Part shown: positions 6,623 to 7,460 of the stretch, piece by piece
How positions within the stretch are numbered: position 1 is the first letter of the stretch
Layout of the letters: the number at the start of each line of letters is the position of its first letter
From: Caryophanales bacterium UBA7581
GTDB lineage: Bacteria > Bacillota_I > Bacilli_A > RFN20 > CAG-826
Length of the DNA stretch: 7,460 nt
Reading direction: 5' to 3'
Assembly (NCBI GenBank): GCA_002477825.1
Contig: DLKT01000012.1
Span: 1-7,460, forward strand
Notes under the pieces: generated by a model
Seen by the model: the letters and a program-made list of their open reading frames with translations, nothing else
Told to the model about the DNA's origin: nothing
Databases searched by the model: none
Program-made: the position numbers and the translations under genes

Positions 6623-7420
6623 ATGAATATTAAAACAGCAGAAAGATTGATACAGCTTAGAAAAGAACACGGCTTCTCTCAAGAAGAGTTAGCGGCTAAA
6701 TTAGGCGTATCAAGACAAGCAGTCAGTAAATGGGAAAGGGGAGAAGCCTCACCTGATACCGATAATTTAATTGCTTTAGCAAAATTATATCAAATTTCTT
6801 TAGATGAATTATTGGATCATAAGGTTGAACCTAAAGAAGAAAAAGAAGAAGAAAAAATTGAAGTTGATACTTCAACTGATGAAAATAAAAAAAAGAAAAA
6901 AGATAAAGTGCATATTGGCTGGAATGGCATTCATGTAGAAAGTGAAGACGGTGATGAAGTTCATGTTGATTTTCATGGAGTCCACGTGAATGATCATGAA
7001 GGTACAAAAGTGGATGTTTCTAAAAATGGTGTATTTGTCGATGATAAAAAGAAACATGTTTTTGGTTCTAAAAAGAAAAAGATTATTGGTTTATTAAATG
7101 GAATCTATAGTTTCTTAATGGTGTTTGGATTTATTTTTGCTGGATGCATGTGGAATGTTTGGCACCCTACGTGGCTATGTTTCCTTACCATTCCTATCTT
7201 CTCTTCGCTTTTAGAAGCTATTGATAAGAAGCGATTTAATCATTTTGCTTATCCAATTCTTGTTATTTTCATCTATTTATTATTTGGCTTTCTTAATAAC
7301 ATGGGCATCATCTATATCAAGGGAAATTGGTGGCATCCTTATTGGTTCTTATTCTTAACCATTCCTTTATATTATATGATTGGTGATTTCTTTAAAAAGC
7401 TATTTGAAAAAAGTGAATAA
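6623..7420 (+). CDS. XRE-family HTH protein with beta-repeat linker and four-helix membrane domain
   Basis: A 265-residue predicted membrane-tethered regulator. Residues 6-64 are a classic Cro/C1 (XRE) helix-turn-helix: R8-L-I-Q-L-R-K, FSQEELAAKLGVSRQAVSKW at 18-37, ERG, and a closing LDELL. An acidic then lysine-rich linker (69-95) follows. Residues 96-146 are three 17-residue units (96-112, 113-129, 130-146) of the form V-x-V/I-x-x-x-G-V/I-x-V, rich in His and Asp. Residues 154-257 contain four hydrophobic segments in two pairs, with WHPxWxxFLTIP at 180-191 and a nearly identical copy at 237-248. GGAGG at 6610-6614 supports the start. Upstream dyads may be its own operator. Its target genes are not evident, and the neighbouring Fe-S or small Cys-rich genes are only candidates. 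The membrane part suggests sensing of an envelope or intramembrane signal, which is inference. Confidence 0.93.
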   Translation: MNIKTAERLIQLRKEHGFSQEELAAKLGVSRQAVSKWERGEASPDTDNLIALAKLYQISLDELLDHKVEPKEEKEEEKIEVDTSTDENKKKKKDKVHIGWNGIHVESEDGDEVHVDFHGVHVNDHEGTKVDVSKNGVFVDDKKKHVFGSKKKKIIGLLNGIYSFLMVFGFIFAGCMWNVWHPTWLCFLTIPIFSSLLEAIDKKRFNHFAYPILVIFIYLLFGFLNNMGIIYIKGNWWHPYWFLFLTIPLYYMIGDFFKKLFEKSE

Positions 7421-7460
7421 GATTGAAAAATACTTTTCCCGCCAACTGACAAACTAAATG

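Noticed and set aside
29..7420. UGA-as-tryptophan code (Mollicutes type)
   Set aside because: Every tryptophan is TGG and no in-frame TGA occurs in the main genes. The lack of TGA stops is too small a sample to mean anything.
7421..7460. Final 40 bp with a GAAAA/TTTTC inverted repeat and an ATG at the very end
   Set aside because: The stem is five bp with no T tract, and the terminal ATG has no readable ORF or clear ribosome site within the window.

Overview
The window reads as an ordinary chromosomal segment of a low-G+C, Gram-positive-type anaerobe (Bacillota; the style of the surface proteins recalls Erysipelotrichia-like or related gut Bacilli, which is inference). Evidence is the A/T-ending codons, strong AAGGAG/GGAGG ribosome sites, a lipoprotein lipobox, bacterial Ig-like domains, and a GGGtGRT/Fe-S scaffold gene pair of the kind found mostly in anaerobes. 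All tryptophans are TGG and all six main genes end in TAA or TAG, so there is no sign of UGA recoding. All convincing genes lie on the + strand, and no tRNA, rRNA, CRISPR array or mobile element is visible.

Region 1 (1-4280) is a two-gene envelope unit with a 22-bp gap: a lipoprotein with two InlB-type repeats and a C-terminal DUF6273-like domain, then a 958-residue secreted multidomain Ig-like protein held by a C-terminal membrane helix but without an LPXTG motif. Its promoter lies upstream of the window.

Region 2 (4281-6233) is a self-contained two-gene operon. It has a near-consensus sigma-A promoter (TTGAAA-17 bp-TATAAT), a leader of about 97 nt carrying an 8-codon leader ORF whose stop overlaps the next ribosome site, an atypical IscU/NifU-like Fe-S scaffold protein, the GGGtGRT-family protein, and an intrinsic terminator. 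The biochemical role of this pair is, to my knowledge, not established. It is the best candidate here for an undescribed system.

Region 3 (6234-6523) holds a 64-residue, seven-cysteine protein resembling a DUF2188-type fold, bounded by terminators on both sides and preceded by an imperfect hairpin.

Region 4 (6524-7420) is an XRE-type DNA-binding protein fused to a 3 x 17-residue beta-type repeat and to a duplicated two-helix membrane domain. Small inverted and direct repeats in front of it could be its own operator. The last 40 bp hold nothing I can call.

Taken together, the Fe-S pair, the small Cys-rich protein and the membrane-linked regulator are close neighbours but have separate transcription signals. 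A functional link among them is only a hypothesis.
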